From Nocardioides alpinus (lineage in GTDB: Bacteria > Actinomycetota > Actinomycetes > Propionibacteriales > Nocardioidaceae), in contig NZ_FOKC01000005.1 in NCBI RefSeq assembly GCF_900112035.1, forward strand, positions 186,001 to 250,000: a DNA stretch of 64,000 nucleotides, given 5' to 3'. How positions within the stretch are numbered: position 1 is the stretch's first letter; every line of letters starts with the position of its first letter. The position numbers and the translations under genes were made by a program. Of the stretch, positions 27,505 to 36,215 are shown piece after piece. The notes under the pieces are model-generated. The model did not search any database. It saw only the letters and a program-made list of their open reading frames with translations, and was not told the origin of the DNA.

Positions 27505-28590
27505 TCAGACCACCGCGCGCGCTTCGATCAAGGAGATGGTCGAGATCGTCGGCACGACGCGGGTGGTCCGGAAGCCGGCCCGGTCGAGCAGCGCGTCGTA
27601 CTCGTCCTCGGTCCGCTCGCGTCCGCCGACGAACACCAGCATGTCGAGGTCGAGGGACTTCGCGAAGTGCGGCTCGTCCCCGGACGGCACGATGCTCTCC
27701 ATCAGCAGCAGCGTGGCGGTGTCGGGCATCTGCCGGCACACCGTGCTCAGGATGGCGACGGCCCGGTCGTCGTCGAAGTCGTGCACCACACGGCGCAGGA
27801 CGTAGAGGTCGCCGTCGTCCGGCACGGTGTCGAAGAACGACCCGGCCTCCAGCCGGCACCGTCCGAGGACGCCGGCGCGCCGGACGTGCTCCTCGGCCTC
27901 CTCCATGACGGAGGCCTGCTCGAACAGCACCCCTGTGGCGTCGGGAGCGACCTTGAGCATCCGGGTCAGGAGCTGTCCGTGCCCACCGCCGAGGTCGACG
28001 ATCGTGGCGAAGGACGTGAAGTCGTAGGCTGCCGCGACCGCCGGCCAGTCGAGCGCGGACAAGCGCGTCATCGCGTCGTTGAAGATCCCGGCGAACTCCC
28101 GGTCCTGCTCGACGTAGTCCCACATCGGCACGCCGAGAGCCGCCTCGGCTCCGGGGCGGCCGCTGGTGACCGACTGGGTCAGCTGCCCCCACACGGCCTG
28201 GTAGCGCGGGTCGCCGATCATCAGGACGACCGCGCGCATCGAGCCGTCGGTGTCGGTACGGAGCGTCGCGCCAAGCGACGTCAGCGCGAAGCGCCCGGCG
28301 CCGTCCTCGCGGAAGAGGCCAAGCGCGGCCGCGGCCCGGAGCAGGCGGTGGGTCGCGTCGGGGCTGGTGCCGAGCTCATCGGCGACCTCCCTCGGCGATC
28401 TTGCCCCGGGTGCCAGCGCGTCGGCGATGCCGAGGCGGGCGACGGCGTGGACGGTGTGTGTCGCGAAGCATCCGGAGGTGAGCTCGAGGATGCCGACCTC
28501 GGGCGGCACCATGCGGCGGGTGAGGGACTGCAGCGCCGTACGGACGGAGGTTGCGGCGCGGACGACGCGCACGGGTGGGAGTCGGGTCAT
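27505..28590 (-). CDS. SAM-dependent O-methyltransferase (plant-type/COMT-like family 2)
   Basis: The 361-residue enzyme has an N-terminal dimerisation winged helix (about 35-110; GIADALAPG, ADELGTSPDATHRLLRA) and a C-terminal Rossmann domain with the SAM motif VDLGGGHGQLL (about 193-203). VVHDFDDDRA supplies the usual His-Asp region for substrate deprotonation. Relatives methylate phenolic or polyketide hydroxyls. It is divergent from a marR gene with a perfect palindrome between them, and a PhlG-like hydrolase is encoded next to marR, so handling of an aromatic compound is plausible. The acceptor is unknown. Confidence 0.85.
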   Translation of the reverse strand: MTRLPPVRVVRAATSVRTALQSLTRRMVPPEVGILELTSGCFATHTVHAVARLGIADALAPGARSPREVADELGTSPDATHRLLRAAAALGLFREDGAGRFALTSLGATLRTDTDGSMRAVVLMIGDPRYQAVWGQLTQSVTSGRPGAEAALGVPMWDYVEQDREFAGIFNDAMTRLSALDWPAVAAAYDFTSFATIVDLGGGHGQLLTRMLKVAPDATGVLFEQASVMEEAEEHVRRAGVLGRCRLEAGSFFDTVPDDGDLYVLRRVVHDFDDDRAVAILSTVCRQMPDTATLLLMESIVPSGDEPHFAKSLDLDMLVFVGGRERTEDEYDALLDRAGFRTTRVVPTISTISLIEARAVV

Positions 28591-28614
28591 GGCTGCCCCT
28601 ATGATCGTCAGGGA

Positions 28615-28635
28615 TGCTGACCATAATGGTCAGCA
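28615..28635. promoter_or_regulatory. MarR operator between divergent methyltransferase and marR genes
   Basis: Two perfect 10-bp half-sites, TGCTGACCAT and ATGGTCAGCA, flank a single central base. The site is 24 bp from both starts and is the obvious target for the adjacent MarR protein, giving autoregulation and control of the methyltransferase operon. Confidence 0.85.
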
Positions 28636-28659
28636 CTGCTGACTACGTCAAGGGGAGCG

Positions 28660-29079
28660 ATGGACCTCGCCACGCTCATGTTCGTGTCCTACCGCGCGAT
28701 GGACGAGCGGGTGGTGCGGGTCATCCGCGACGCGGGGTACGACGTCACGCCGGCGCAGGCGCGGATCGCCCAGCGGATCGCCGACGACGGCTCGCGGCTG
28801 ACCGACCTTGCCCAGAGCGCGCAGGTGACCAAGCAGACCGCGAGCCTGCTGGTGGCGGCGCTGGAGCGCGAGGGGATCGTCGAGCGCGTGCCCGACCCGG
28901 AGGACGGTCGGGCTCGGCTGATCCGGCTGACGGAGCGGGGCCGGGCCGCGTCGGTAGCGGCGATGGAGGTCGTGATGGGGGTGGAGAAGGAGTGGGCCGA
29001 GCACCTCGGCCCGGAGCTCACGAGAGACCTGCGCGAGGCGCTGGTCCGTCTGCGAGAGGTCACGGATCCGTACGCCTGA
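28660..29079 (+). CDS. MarR family transcriptional regulator
   Basis: The 139-residue protein is a winged-helix dimer. The helix-turn-helix is LTDLAQSAQVTKQTASLLVAALE (about 47-69) and the wing is RVPDPEDGRARLIRLTERG. The ATG at 28660 follows AGGGGAG. MarR proteins usually release DNA on binding a phenolic ligand. The palindrome at 28615 and the divergent methyltransferase operon define its likely regulon; the PhlG-like gene 75 bp downstream on the same strand may also belong to it. Confidence 0.93.
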   Translation: MDLATLMFVSYRAMDERVVRVIRDAGYDVTPAQARIAQRIADDGSRLTDLAQSAQVTKQTASLLVAALEREGIVERVPDPEDGRARLIRLTERGRAASVAAMEVVMGVEKEWAEHLGPELTRDLREALVRLREVTDPYA

Positions 29080-29154
29080 TCGGCTGGCGACGCGGCGAGG
29101 GGCGGCCCTATCGTGGCCGCGTATCCGTCGAGGCTGCTCGGAGGTGAGGAAGCC

Positions 29155-29817
29155 ATGGCCCGCCACCTGCCGCTGCCTGCGCCGCGACCAGTGGTCCAGA
29201 GCCTGCGCACGGCGGACACGGCCCGCACCAGCATCCAGAGGCTGTCCCACCGCAGGATGCGGGTCGCCATCGACCACCGGCCGCTGGCCGGAATCACGCC
29301 GCAGATGCTGCTCTGGTGGTTTCGCCACATCGGCGACGACCTGGTCTACGCAGGGGAGACGATGTCCGCCTATCTGGCCTGGCATCCCCTCGACCACATC
29401 CGGTGGGAGCTGGCCCGTCCGGCGCCGGGCGGAGGTGCCGGTGAAGGCGCCCGCTACCGCATCGTCGAGGCCTTCGGTCGTGACGACGATTTCTACGTCG
29501 ACTCCGTCGAGCGGGTGGAGAAGCTCGACGAGACCGGGATACGGCTCGTGCGTCGTGTCGCGGGGGCGCAGGTCTTCCAGCTCGAGCACACCTGGTCCGC
29601 GGGCGTGGAGGGCACCCACTACGTCAGCGTGATGGACCTCGGCGCCCGCACCCGTGCGGCCACCGCGCTCAACCTCTACCTGACCTCGCACGTCTTCCCG
29701 GTTGCCATGGCAGAGGCATGGGTGCGGCACAACGTCGAGGAGGTCGGTGTCCTCGAGCACCTCCTGCCCGAGGTGTTCCGGCAGCGCCCGGACGAGGCCC
29801 CCGCGGCGGCGCCGTAG
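29155..29817 (+). CDS. DAPG hydrolase (PhlG)-like protein
   Basis: The 220-residue protein resembles the PhlG domain family, whose founder cleaves a C-C bond in diacetylphloroglucinol. Recognisable parts are HRPLAGITPQMLLWWFRH (about 42-59) with a histidine-led entry, YLAWHPLDHIRW with two possible zinc ligands, and LEHTW. The ATG at 29155 is preceded by GAGGTGAGG. An upstream in-frame codon at 29113 would add residues of no family likeness. Location beside marR and an O-methyltransferase suggests it acts on a substituted phenolic. Substrate unknown; family assignment is from motif memory. Confidence 0.6.
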   Translation: MARHLPLPAPRPVVQSLRTADTARTSIQRLSHRRMRVAIDHRPLAGITPQMLLWWFRHIGDDLVYAGETMSAYLAWHPLDHIRWELARPAPGGGAGEGARYRIVEAFGRDDDFYVDSVERVEKLDETGIRLVRRVAGAQVFQLEHTWSAGVEGTHYVSVMDLGARTRAATALNLYLTSHVFPVAMAEAWVRHNVEEVGVLEHLLPEVFRQRPDEAPAAAP

Positions 29818-29875
29818 CCAGCAGTCGGGCTACTCGTTGGTAGGGGTGACTGTCGTCACCCGAGAGGCCCCCGCC

Positions 29876-31411
29876 ATGCACCGACTCATCGCAGCCGCCG
29901 TCGTCAGCGCCGTCACGGCCGCCACCCTCCCGTTCCTCGTCTCGCCGGCCGCCGCGGCCGACGTCACCACGACGGACGGATGCCTCCAGAGCGTCCCGGA
30001 CCCGGGCACGACCGCGCCGGTCGACATCTGCTTCACGCTCTTCCGTCCGGCAGGTGCGACGCAGGGCAGCCCGGTGCCGATGGTGCTGCACAGCCACGGA
30101 TGGGGCGGCAGCCGTACGACCGACCCCGCGTCGTTCTCCTACCTCACCGATGCCGGCTTCGGCGTGCTGAGCTTCGACCAGCGGGGGTTCGGCGAGAGCG
30201 GCGGCCAGGCCTACATCGAGAACCCCGACATCGAGGGCAAGGACGTCCAGAGGATCGTCGACCTCGTCGCCGCGCAGCCGTGGGTGACGAAGCAGAAGCC
30301 CGGCGACCCGGTGCTCGGCGCGATCGGTGGTTCGTACGGCGGTGGCTACCAGTTCGTCGGCGCCTTCAGCGAGCTGCGCGACACGGGCACGACGCGCTTC
30401 GACGCGCTGGTCCCCGAGATCACCTGGTGGAGCCTCAACGAGAGCCTGCTGCCGCAGGGCGTCCCGCGCACCGAGTGGGCCACCGCGCTGATCGCCGCCG
30501 GGCTGCCGACCGACGCGCTGCCGCCGATCGTGCTGCGCGGCTTCGCCGAGACGACGGCCACGGGCAACGTGCCGGGCTACCTCCACGACTTCCTCGACAA
30601 GAACGGGCCCGAGTGGCACGTGCGCAACGGACGCCGGCTCGACATCCCGGTGCTCTTCGGCCAGGGCGAGACCGACAACCTCTTCCCGCTCGACCAGGGT
30701 CTGAAGAACTTCAGCCGTGCGCTGACCGACAGGGCGCGCGCGAAGAGCATCTTCGTCGGCTACAACGGTGGTCACACGCTGCCCTCGCTGCTCCCGGCAG
30801 GCGGCAACCTCGACATCCCGCTGGTCACCCAGGACGCCTGCTCGCCGACGCTGGGCAGCCCCTCCTTCGCCGATCTCGGACTCCGCTTCCTCCAGCAGAA
30901 CCTCCAGGGCAAGAAGTCCGGCCTCACCGGCTTCGGCAAGCACCACCTGACCACCGCCGCCGGCGACCGCTGCGTCACCGTGCCGTCGGTCGCGCCCACC
31001 ACGGACGTACGCCTCGGCGACGTCGTCAGCACCGTCGGTGTGGGCGCCCCGGTCGCCTACCCCGTCGCGCAGGGGCCGCTCACGATCGCCGGCTCACCGA
31101 CCCTCGACGGCACCATCACGACCCTCGGCCTCGACAATCGCGCGTTCCTCGCGCTGTCGGTCGGCACCAGCCCGGTCGACGCGAAGATCGTGCAGAACAA
31201 CATGCTGCCGATCCGCGAGAACGGCATCGCGATCAACAAGCCGCGCACCGGCGTCGCGCTGCCGTCGGTCGCGGTCGACGTACCTGCCGGGCAGACGCTC
31301 TTCCTGACGGTGTCGCCGGTCTCGGACATGTACGCCGGCTTCGGCAGCCGGGTCGTGGGCGCGATGAAGCTCAAGGGCGTGGTGCTGCACCTGCCGGTGA
31401 CGACGAGCTGA
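29876..31411 (+). CDS. Secreted alpha/beta hydrolase, CocE/X-Pro dipeptidyl-peptidase type
   Basis: The 511-residue protein has a signal peptide (HRLIAAAVVSAVTAATLPFLV, cut near PAAAA-DV at about 29). The hydrolase core contains HSHGWGGSRT (oxyanion region), FDQRGFGESGG, nucleophile elbow GGSYGGGY, acid GQGETDNLF and base NGGHT, in the order expected for a Ser-Asp-His triad. A C-terminal beta-rich domain (about 375-505) resembles the jelly-roll of the CocE/PepX group. Natural substrate (ester or proline peptide) is not readable. It is a single gene, convergent with the phospholipase-like gene. Confidence 0.78.
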   Translation: MHRLIAAAVVSAVTAATLPFLVSPAAAADVTTTDGCLQSVPDPGTTAPVDICFTLFRPAGATQGSPVPMVLHSHGWGGSRTTDPASFSYLTDAGFGVLSFDQRGFGESGGQAYIENPDIEGKDVQRIVDLVAAQPWVTKQKPGDPVLGAIGGSYGGGYQFVGAFSELRDTGTTRFDALVPEITWWSLNESLLPQGVPRTEWATALIAAGLPTDALPPIVLRGFAETTATGNVPGYLHDFLDKNGPEWHVRNGRRLDIPVLFGQGETDNLFPLDQGLKNFSRALTDRARAKSIFVGYNGGHTLPSLLPAGGNLDIPLVTQDACSPTLGSPSFADLGLRFLQQNLQGKKSGLTGFGKHHLTTAAGDRCVTVPSVAPTTDVRLGDVVSTVGVGAPVAYPVAQGPLTIAGSPTLDGTITTLGLDNRAFLALSVGTSPVDAKIVQNNMLPIRENGIAINKPRTGVALPSVAVDVPAGQTLFLTVSPVSDMYAGFGSRVVGAMKLKGVVLHLPVTTS

Positions 31412-31428
31412 ACGACCGGTCCGGCCGG

Positions 31429-32886
31429 CTAGAAGTCGGGCGTGCCGCGCAGCCGGCGCGGCCTGCCGTCGGGGTCGTAGAGCCGGCGGTAGGCCGGGGC
31501 CGCCCACCGGGCCGTACGTCGTGACACCTCGGGCGGCTCGTGCACGCCGATACGGCTGCCGGGTGCGCCGACGCGCTCGCGCCACAGGTCCAGCGCACCG
31601 TCGACGTCAGCCAGCCGCGGGTCGTCCTCCGGCAGCCCGAGGTGCTCGGCCCACAGGCCCGTGCGGAGGGTGCGCGGCAGCTCTCCGTCGAGATCGACGA
31701 CCGCGCAGGTGAGCTCGGAGTCGTGGGTCCACGAGCGCAGGTTGAGGTTGTCGGAGCCGATGGTCATCCACTCGTCGTCGACGATGCAGACCTTGGCGTG
31801 GACGTAGACGGGCGTGCCCTGCGCGTTCTCCAGGTCGTACATGACGAAGCGCTCACCGCCCGCCGCGCGCAGGCTGTCCCACGCGAGGCGCTGGCCGTAC
31901 TGGATGGGCGGTCCGCCGATCCGGCCGTCCGACTCGGGGTAGCGCGGCACGACGGCGATGACGCATAGGCCGGGCTCGCGGCGCAGCGCGTCGGCGAGCG
32001 TGGTGGCCACGACGTCGGACCAGAAGTACTGGTCCTCGACGTAGACCAGTCGCCGCGCCCGGCTGAACGCCCGCGAGTAGCCGCGCGCGATGGAGCGCTC
32101 GCCGTCGGGCGCGAACGGGTAGCGCGGGCGCTTGAAGGGGTACGTCCGCAGGATCTGCACCTGGTGGCGCCCGGCTTCCGGTGGCGGGTCCCAGCGCTCG
32201 GGCAGCGCCTCCGGGTGGCGCGGCATCCGCGCGACCCGGTGGGCCACGGCGCGGTAGGGGTTGCGGTGGTCGAGGGGCGTGGGGTCGTCCCACCGCTCGG
32301 TGAAGGTGTCGAGCACGTGCGCGACCGCCGGGCCGCGGATCTCCGCCATCGCGTCGTGCCACGGCGGGGCATCGCCGTAGCGGTCGTCCAGCGGCGCCAC
32401 CTGGGGGTCGCCGGCGTGCTCGGCGTCGTCGCGCCGGCTGTAGCAGAGGTCGATCCCGCCGACGAAGGCCACATCGTCCTCGGGCCGCCCCTGGTGGCGT
32501 ACGACGAGCAGCTTCTGGTGGTGCGAGCCGCCGTACTTCACCCGCTCGTCGAGCAGCGCCTCGCCGCCGCACTCGTTGATGATCCGGCCGAGGTGACCGT
32601 TCTCCTCGCCGTTGAGCTGGCCCGGGTGCGAGCGCCACATGAGCGCGCGGACCTCGACGTCACGGGCGGCGGCCGCGCGCAGCAGCTCCGCGACGGTGGG
32701 TCCGTCCTCGGTCAGCCGTTCGTCGGCGTCGCCGCGCCAGTCGGTGAAGAAGATCCGGTCGCCGGCCTCGGTCGCGCCGACCAGCTCCACGAGCCGCGCG
32801 AAGTAGGCCGCGCCGTGCACCCGCGGGACGACGAGGTTGCCCGAGGTCCACGGACGCTCGCTCTCGGGCAGGAACCAGTCGCTCAC
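31429..32886 (-). CDS. Phospholipase D-like / cardiolipin-synthase-like protein
   Basis: The 485-residue protein has two phosphodiesterase half-sites. The second, VHAKVCIVDDEWMTIGSDN (about 365-383), is a complete HxKxxxxD motif with the following GS-N. The first, SHHQKLLVVRHQGR (about 140-153), keeps H and K but has arginine where the aspartate is expected. No signal peptide or membrane helix is evident. Known members cleave or transfer phosphodiester bonds of phospholipids or nucleic acids; which applies here is unknown. It is monocistronic and divergent from the nir region. Confidence 0.83.
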   Translation of the reverse strand: MSDWFLPESERPWTSGNLVVPRVHGAAYFARLVELVGATEAGDRIFFTDWRGDADERLTEDGPTVAELLRAAAARDVEVRALMWRSHPGQLNGEENGHLGRIINECGGEALLDERVKYGGSHHQKLLVVRHQGRPEDDVAFVGGIDLCYSRRDDAEHAGDPQVAPLDDRYGDAPPWHDAMAEIRGPAVAHVLDTFTERWDDPTPLDHRNPYRAVAHRVARMPRHPEALPERWDPPPEAGRHQVQILRTYPFKRPRYPFAPDGERSIARGYSRAFSRARRLVYVEDQYFWSDVVATTLADALRREPGLCVIAVVPRYPESDGRIGGPPIQYGQRLAWDSLRAAGGERFVMYDLENAQGTPVYVHAKVCIVDDEWMTIGSDNLNLRSWTHDSELTCAVVDLDGELPRTLRTGLWAEHLGLPEDDPRLADVDGALDLWRERVGAPGSRIGVHEPPEVSRRTARWAAPAYRRLYDPDGRPRRLRGTPDF

Positions 32887-32945
32887 CTGCTCAGGGTGGC
32901 ACCAGTCGGGGGCCGCGTCGACGATGTGCCACCCTCAGGGAGTGG

Positions 32946-33146
32946 GTGTCCCGGTCCGTGCAGCGACCCGTCCTGACGCCCGTGCACCATCCCCTGCTGC
33001 GGTCGGAGCTGGTCGGCCATCCCGGGTTGGCGACCATGGAGGTCCTGCGGGTGCCCGCCGGCAGCAACCCGTCCTTCGTCTCGCGCATGCAGCTGCAGGT
33101 GCTGGTCGAGCTGTGCCCGGAGCTGGGCGACGCCTGGCCGCGGTGA
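32946..33146 (+). CDS. Small hypothetical protein upstream of nirB
   Basis: A 66-residue reading frame with almost exclusively G/C third positions, which supports real coding. The GTG at 32946 follows AGGGAG closely; an ATG at 33037 is an alternative. Sequence is rich in Leu, Val and Pro (HHPLLRSELVGHPGLATMEV) without a membrane span or recognised motif. It ends 76 bp before nirB and could be co-transcribed with it. I do not know its function. Confidence 0.45.
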   Translation: MSRSVQRPVLTPVHHPLLRSELVGHPGLATMEVLRVPAGSNPSFVSRMQLQVLVELCPELGDAWPR

Positions 33147-33222
33147 GGTCGTGCCACCCAGTTTTCCTCCCTGAAACATTCCGCGAGGCCCGCGACAACA
33201 TCGCATCCATACCGTCCTCGGC

Positions 33223-35856
33223 ATGGGCACAACCAGTCGCAAGAGGATCGTCGTCGTCGGGCACGGCATGGTGGGCCACCGCTTCGCCCAGGCCGCGGTC
33301 GAGCGCGGCCTCACCGAGACCCACGACGTCGTCGTGTTCGGCGAGGAGCCGCGGGCGGCGTACGACCGGGTCGGGCTCACCGGCTGGTTCGGCCACGCCG
33401 ACGGTGCCGAGGGGCTCTCGCTCCTCCCCGGCGGGGAGTACGACGACCCGCGGGTGCGGCTGGTCGTCGACAGCGTCGTGACCGAGATCGACCGCGCTGC
33501 GCAGACGGTGACCGTGGTGTCGCCCCCGCCGGGGTCTCGTGACGTGCGCCAGGGCGCCCTCCTCGACCAGCAGTCTCAGCCCGGCACGGTCACGATCCAC
33601 GACTACGACGTGCTGGTCCTGGCGACCGGAGCGGCTCCGTTCGTCCCGCCGGTCGAGGGTCGCGGCAAGGACGGCTGCTTCGTCTACCGCACCATCGAGG
33701 ACCTCGAGGCGATCCAGGCCGCCAGCCTCACCGCGACCAGCGGGGTCGTCATCGGTGGTGGCCTGCTCGGGCTCGAGGCCGCCAACGCCCTCGTCCAGCT
33801 GGGGCTGGACACCCACGTCGTCGAGATGGCGCCACGCCTGATGCCCGTCCAGCTCGACGGTGCGGCCGGCGCCACGCTCGTGCGGCACATCGAGAAGCTC
33901 GGCGTGAAGGTCCACACCGGCGTCCTCACCGAGGAGATCGAGGGTGGGGAAGCGGTCACCGGTCTCCGGGTGAGGCAGGCCGGCACCGAGGAGGGTGCCC
34001 CGACGACGGTCATCGAGACGCAGGTCGTCGTCTTCTCCGCCGGCATCCGGCCGCGCGACGCCCTGGCCCGCGAGTGCGACCTCGAGACGGCCCCGCGCGG
34101 CGGCGTACTGGTTGACGAGCAGTGCCGCACCGCCGACCCCCACATCTTCGCGATCGGCGAGTGCGCCGCTCCCGGCGGCACGATGTACGGCCTGGTGGCG
34201 CCGGGCTACGCGATGGCGGAGGTCGTCGTCGACGCGCTGCTGGACGGTCCGGGCACCTTCACCGGCGCCGACATGTCCACCAAGCTCAAGCTCCTCGGCG
34301 TCGACGTGGCCAGCTTCGGCGACGCCTTCGCAGCCACCGACGGCGCGCTCGAGCTGACGTACGCCGATGCGGTGAGCGGCGTCTACAAGAAGCTCGTCGT
34401 CACCGAGGACGGGTCCCGGCTGCTCGGCGGCATCCTGGTCGGCGACGCGTCGGCGTACGGCATCCTGCGGCCGATGGTCAGCAGCGGCCTCGCGCTCCCG
34501 GACAACCCCGAGCAGCTGATCCTGCCCGCGAGCAGCGGGGTCTCGACAGGCTCAACCGGCGGATGGGGCATGCCCGACGAGGCGCAGGTCTGCTCCTGCA
34601 ACGACGTGACGAAGGCGCAGATCATCCACGCGGTCGCCGAGGAGGGCTGCGAGACGGTCGCCGACGTCAAGCAGTGCACCCGCGCCGGCACCACCTGCGG
34701 CTCGTGCGTCCCGACGGTGAAGAACCTCGTCGAGGAGCACTTCGCAAGCCTCGGGAAGGTCGTCGACAAGGGCCTGTGCGAGCACTTCCGGCTCACCCGG
34801 CAGGAGCTCTTCGACGTCGTCGCGGTGCACGGCTACCGGCGCTTCGACGACATCGTCGAGGCCCACGGCACCGGTCGCGGCTGCGACGTCTGCAAGCCCG
34901 CGATCGCGAGCATCCTGGCCAGCCAGACCAGCACCCACATCCTCGAGCGCGAGACCGTGGGGCTGCAGGACACCAACGACAAGTACCTCGCCAACATCCA
35001 GCGCAACGGCACCTACTCCGTCGTCCCGCGCATCCCCGGAGGCGAGATCACGCCGGAGAAGCTGATCGTGATCGGCGAGGTCGCGCGCGACTACGGGCTC
35101 TACACCAAGATCACCGGCGGCCAGCGGATCGACCTCTTCGGTGCCCGGATGGAGCAGCTGCCACAGATCTGGCGGCGGCTCGTGGACGCGGGCTTCGAGT
35201 CCGGCCACGCCTACGGCAAGTCGCTGCGCACGGTGAAGTCGTGCGTCGGCTCGACGTGGTGCCGCTACGGCGTGCAGGACTCGGTCGGCCTCGCGATCGC
35301 GCTGGAGCTGCGCTACCGCGGGCTGCGCAGCCCGCACAAGCTCAAGGGCGGCGTCAGCGGCTGCGCCCGCGAGTGCGCGGAGGCGCGCGGCAAGGACTTC
35401 GGCGTCATCGCCACCGAGAAGGGCTGGAACCTCTACGTCGGCGGCAACGGCGGCGCCAACCCAGCCCACGCGCGGCTCCTCGCCGGCGACCTCGACACCG
35501 AGACGTTGCTGTCCTACCTCGACCGCTTCCTCATGTACTACGTCCGCACCGCCGACCGCCTGCAGCGCACGTCCACCTGGATCGAGCACCTCGAGGGCGG
35601 CCTGGAGCGGGTGCGCGAGGTCGTGGTCGACGACGCCCTCGGCCTGGGCGCCGAGCTCGAGGCCGAGATGGCGCGACACGTGGGCGGGTATGCCGACGAG
35701 TGGGCCGAGACGCTCGCGGACCCGGCGAAGCTCGAGCGGTTCGTCACCTTCGTCAACGCGCCGGACACCCCGGACCCGACGATCGAGTTCACCACCGAGC
35801 GCGACCAGATCCAACCGATCGCGCCTGCGCTGATCCCCGTGGGTGCGCCGTCGTGA
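33223..35856 (+). CDS. nirB: NAD(P)H-dependent nitrite reductase, large subunit
   Basis: The 877-residue cytoplasmic enzyme reduces nitrite to ammonium with six electrons. An FAD/NAD module (VVVGHGMVGHRF at 10-21; VVIGGGLLGLEAA about 175-187) is followed by a BFD-type [2Fe-2S] region with CSCNDVT and TCGSC, then by the sirohaem-[4Fe-4S] domain whose ligands are C674, C680, C714 and C718 in the C-x5-C-x33-C-x3-C spacing of the family. Two short stretches encoded by dispersed repeats (about 104-118 and 438-447) sit before the YDVLVLATGA strand and in the linker before the [2Fe-2S] domain. It overlaps nirD by GTGA. Confidence 0.95.
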   Translation: MGTTSRKRIVVVGHGMVGHRFAQAAVERGLTETHDVVVFGEEPRAAYDRVGLTGWFGHADGAEGLSLLPGGEYDDPRVRLVVDSVVTEIDRAAQTVTVVSPPPGSRDVRQGALLDQQSQPGTVTIHDYDVLVLATGAAPFVPPVEGRGKDGCFVYRTIEDLEAIQAASLTATSGVVIGGGLLGLEAANALVQLGLDTHVVEMAPRLMPVQLDGAAGATLVRHIEKLGVKVHTGVLTEEIEGGEAVTGLRVRQAGTEEGAPTTVIETQVVVFSAGIRPRDALARECDLETAPRGGVLVDEQCRTADPHIFAIGECAAPGGTMYGLVAPGYAMAEVVVDALLDGPGTFTGADMSTKLKLLGVDVASFGDAFAATDGALELTYADAVSGVYKKLVVTEDGSRLLGGILVGDASAYGILRPMVSSGLALPDNPEQLILPASSGVSTGSTGGWGMPDEAQVCSCNDVTKAQIIHAVAEEGCETVADVKQCTRAGTTCGSCVPTVKNLVEEHFASLGKVVDKGLCEHFRLTRQELFDVVAVHGYRRFDDIVEAHGTGRGCDVCKPAIASILASQTSTHILERETVGLQDTNDKYLANIQRNGTYSVVPRIPGGEITPEKLIVIGEVARDYGLYTKITGGQRIDLFGARMEQLPQIWRRLVDAGFESGHAYGKSLRTVKSCVGSTWCRYGVQDSVGLAIALELRYRGLRSPHKLKGGVSGCARECAEARGKDFGVIATEKGWNLYVGGNGGANPAHARLLAGDLDTETLLSYLDRFLMYYVRTADRLQRTSTWIEHLEGGLERVREVVVDDALGLGAELEAEMARHVGGYADEWAETLADPAKLERFVTFVNAPDTPDPTIEFTTERDQIQPIAPALIPVGAPS
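33531..33573. repeat. Family A repeat arm inserted in frame in nirB
   Basis: The segment GGGGTCTCGTGACGTGCGCC to CCTCGACCAGCAG closely matches the right arm at 19659-19699 (GGGGTCTCGCGACAGGCGCC to CCTCGACCAAC). It is translated as GSRDVRQGALLDQQ in the FAD domain without breaking the frame. Confidence 0.75.
34537..34562. repeat. Short family A-like fragment in nirB
   Basis: GGGGTCTCGACAGGCTCAACCGGCGG joins a GGTCTCG end to a GCTCAACC end, like a collapsed copy of the family. It encodes GVSTGSTGG, a flexible linker before the [2Fe-2S] domain. Confidence 0.55.
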
Positions 35857-36215
35857 CCGCGGTCTCCTCGCCCTGGATCTCGACGTGGGTGGAGGTGTGC
35901 GCCGTCGACTCGATCCCGTTGGAGGGCGGCGTCGCCGCGCTGGTCCACGGTGCCGCGGTCGCGGTGTTCCGGACGTACGACGGCACTGTCTACGCGATCG
36001 GCAACGTCGACCCGTTCAGTGGTGCGTCCGTCCTGTCGCGCGGGATCGTCGGCAGTCGCGGGGACGCGCCGGTGGTGAGCTCGCCGATGTACAAGCAGGC
36101 CTTCGACCTCCGCACCGGCCAGTGCCTGGACGACGCCTCGGTCAGCGTGGCGACCTACGACGTCGCGATCATGGACGACCACGTCCGCGTCGGCTCGGCC
36201 CGGGAGGTGCCGTGA
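35853..36215 (+). CDS. nirD: Nitrite reductase small subunit
   Basis: The 120-residue subunit has the Rieske-like fold of NirD (VCAVDSIPLEGGVAALVHG, VYAIGNVDPFSGASVLSRG, SPMYKQAFDLRTGQCLDD) but lacks the Cys/His cluster ligands, as is normal for NirD. It pairs with NirB. The GTG start overlaps the nirB stop (GTGA), and its own stop overlaps the next GTG in the same way, giving a tightly coupled nirB-nirD-nnaR unit. Confidence 0.93.
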   Translation: MTAVSSPWISTWVEVCAVDSIPLEGGVAALVHGAAVAVFRTYDGTVYAIGNVDPFSGASVLSRGIVGSRGDAPVVSSPMYKQAFDLRTGQCLDDASVSVATYDVAIMDDHVRVGSAREVP

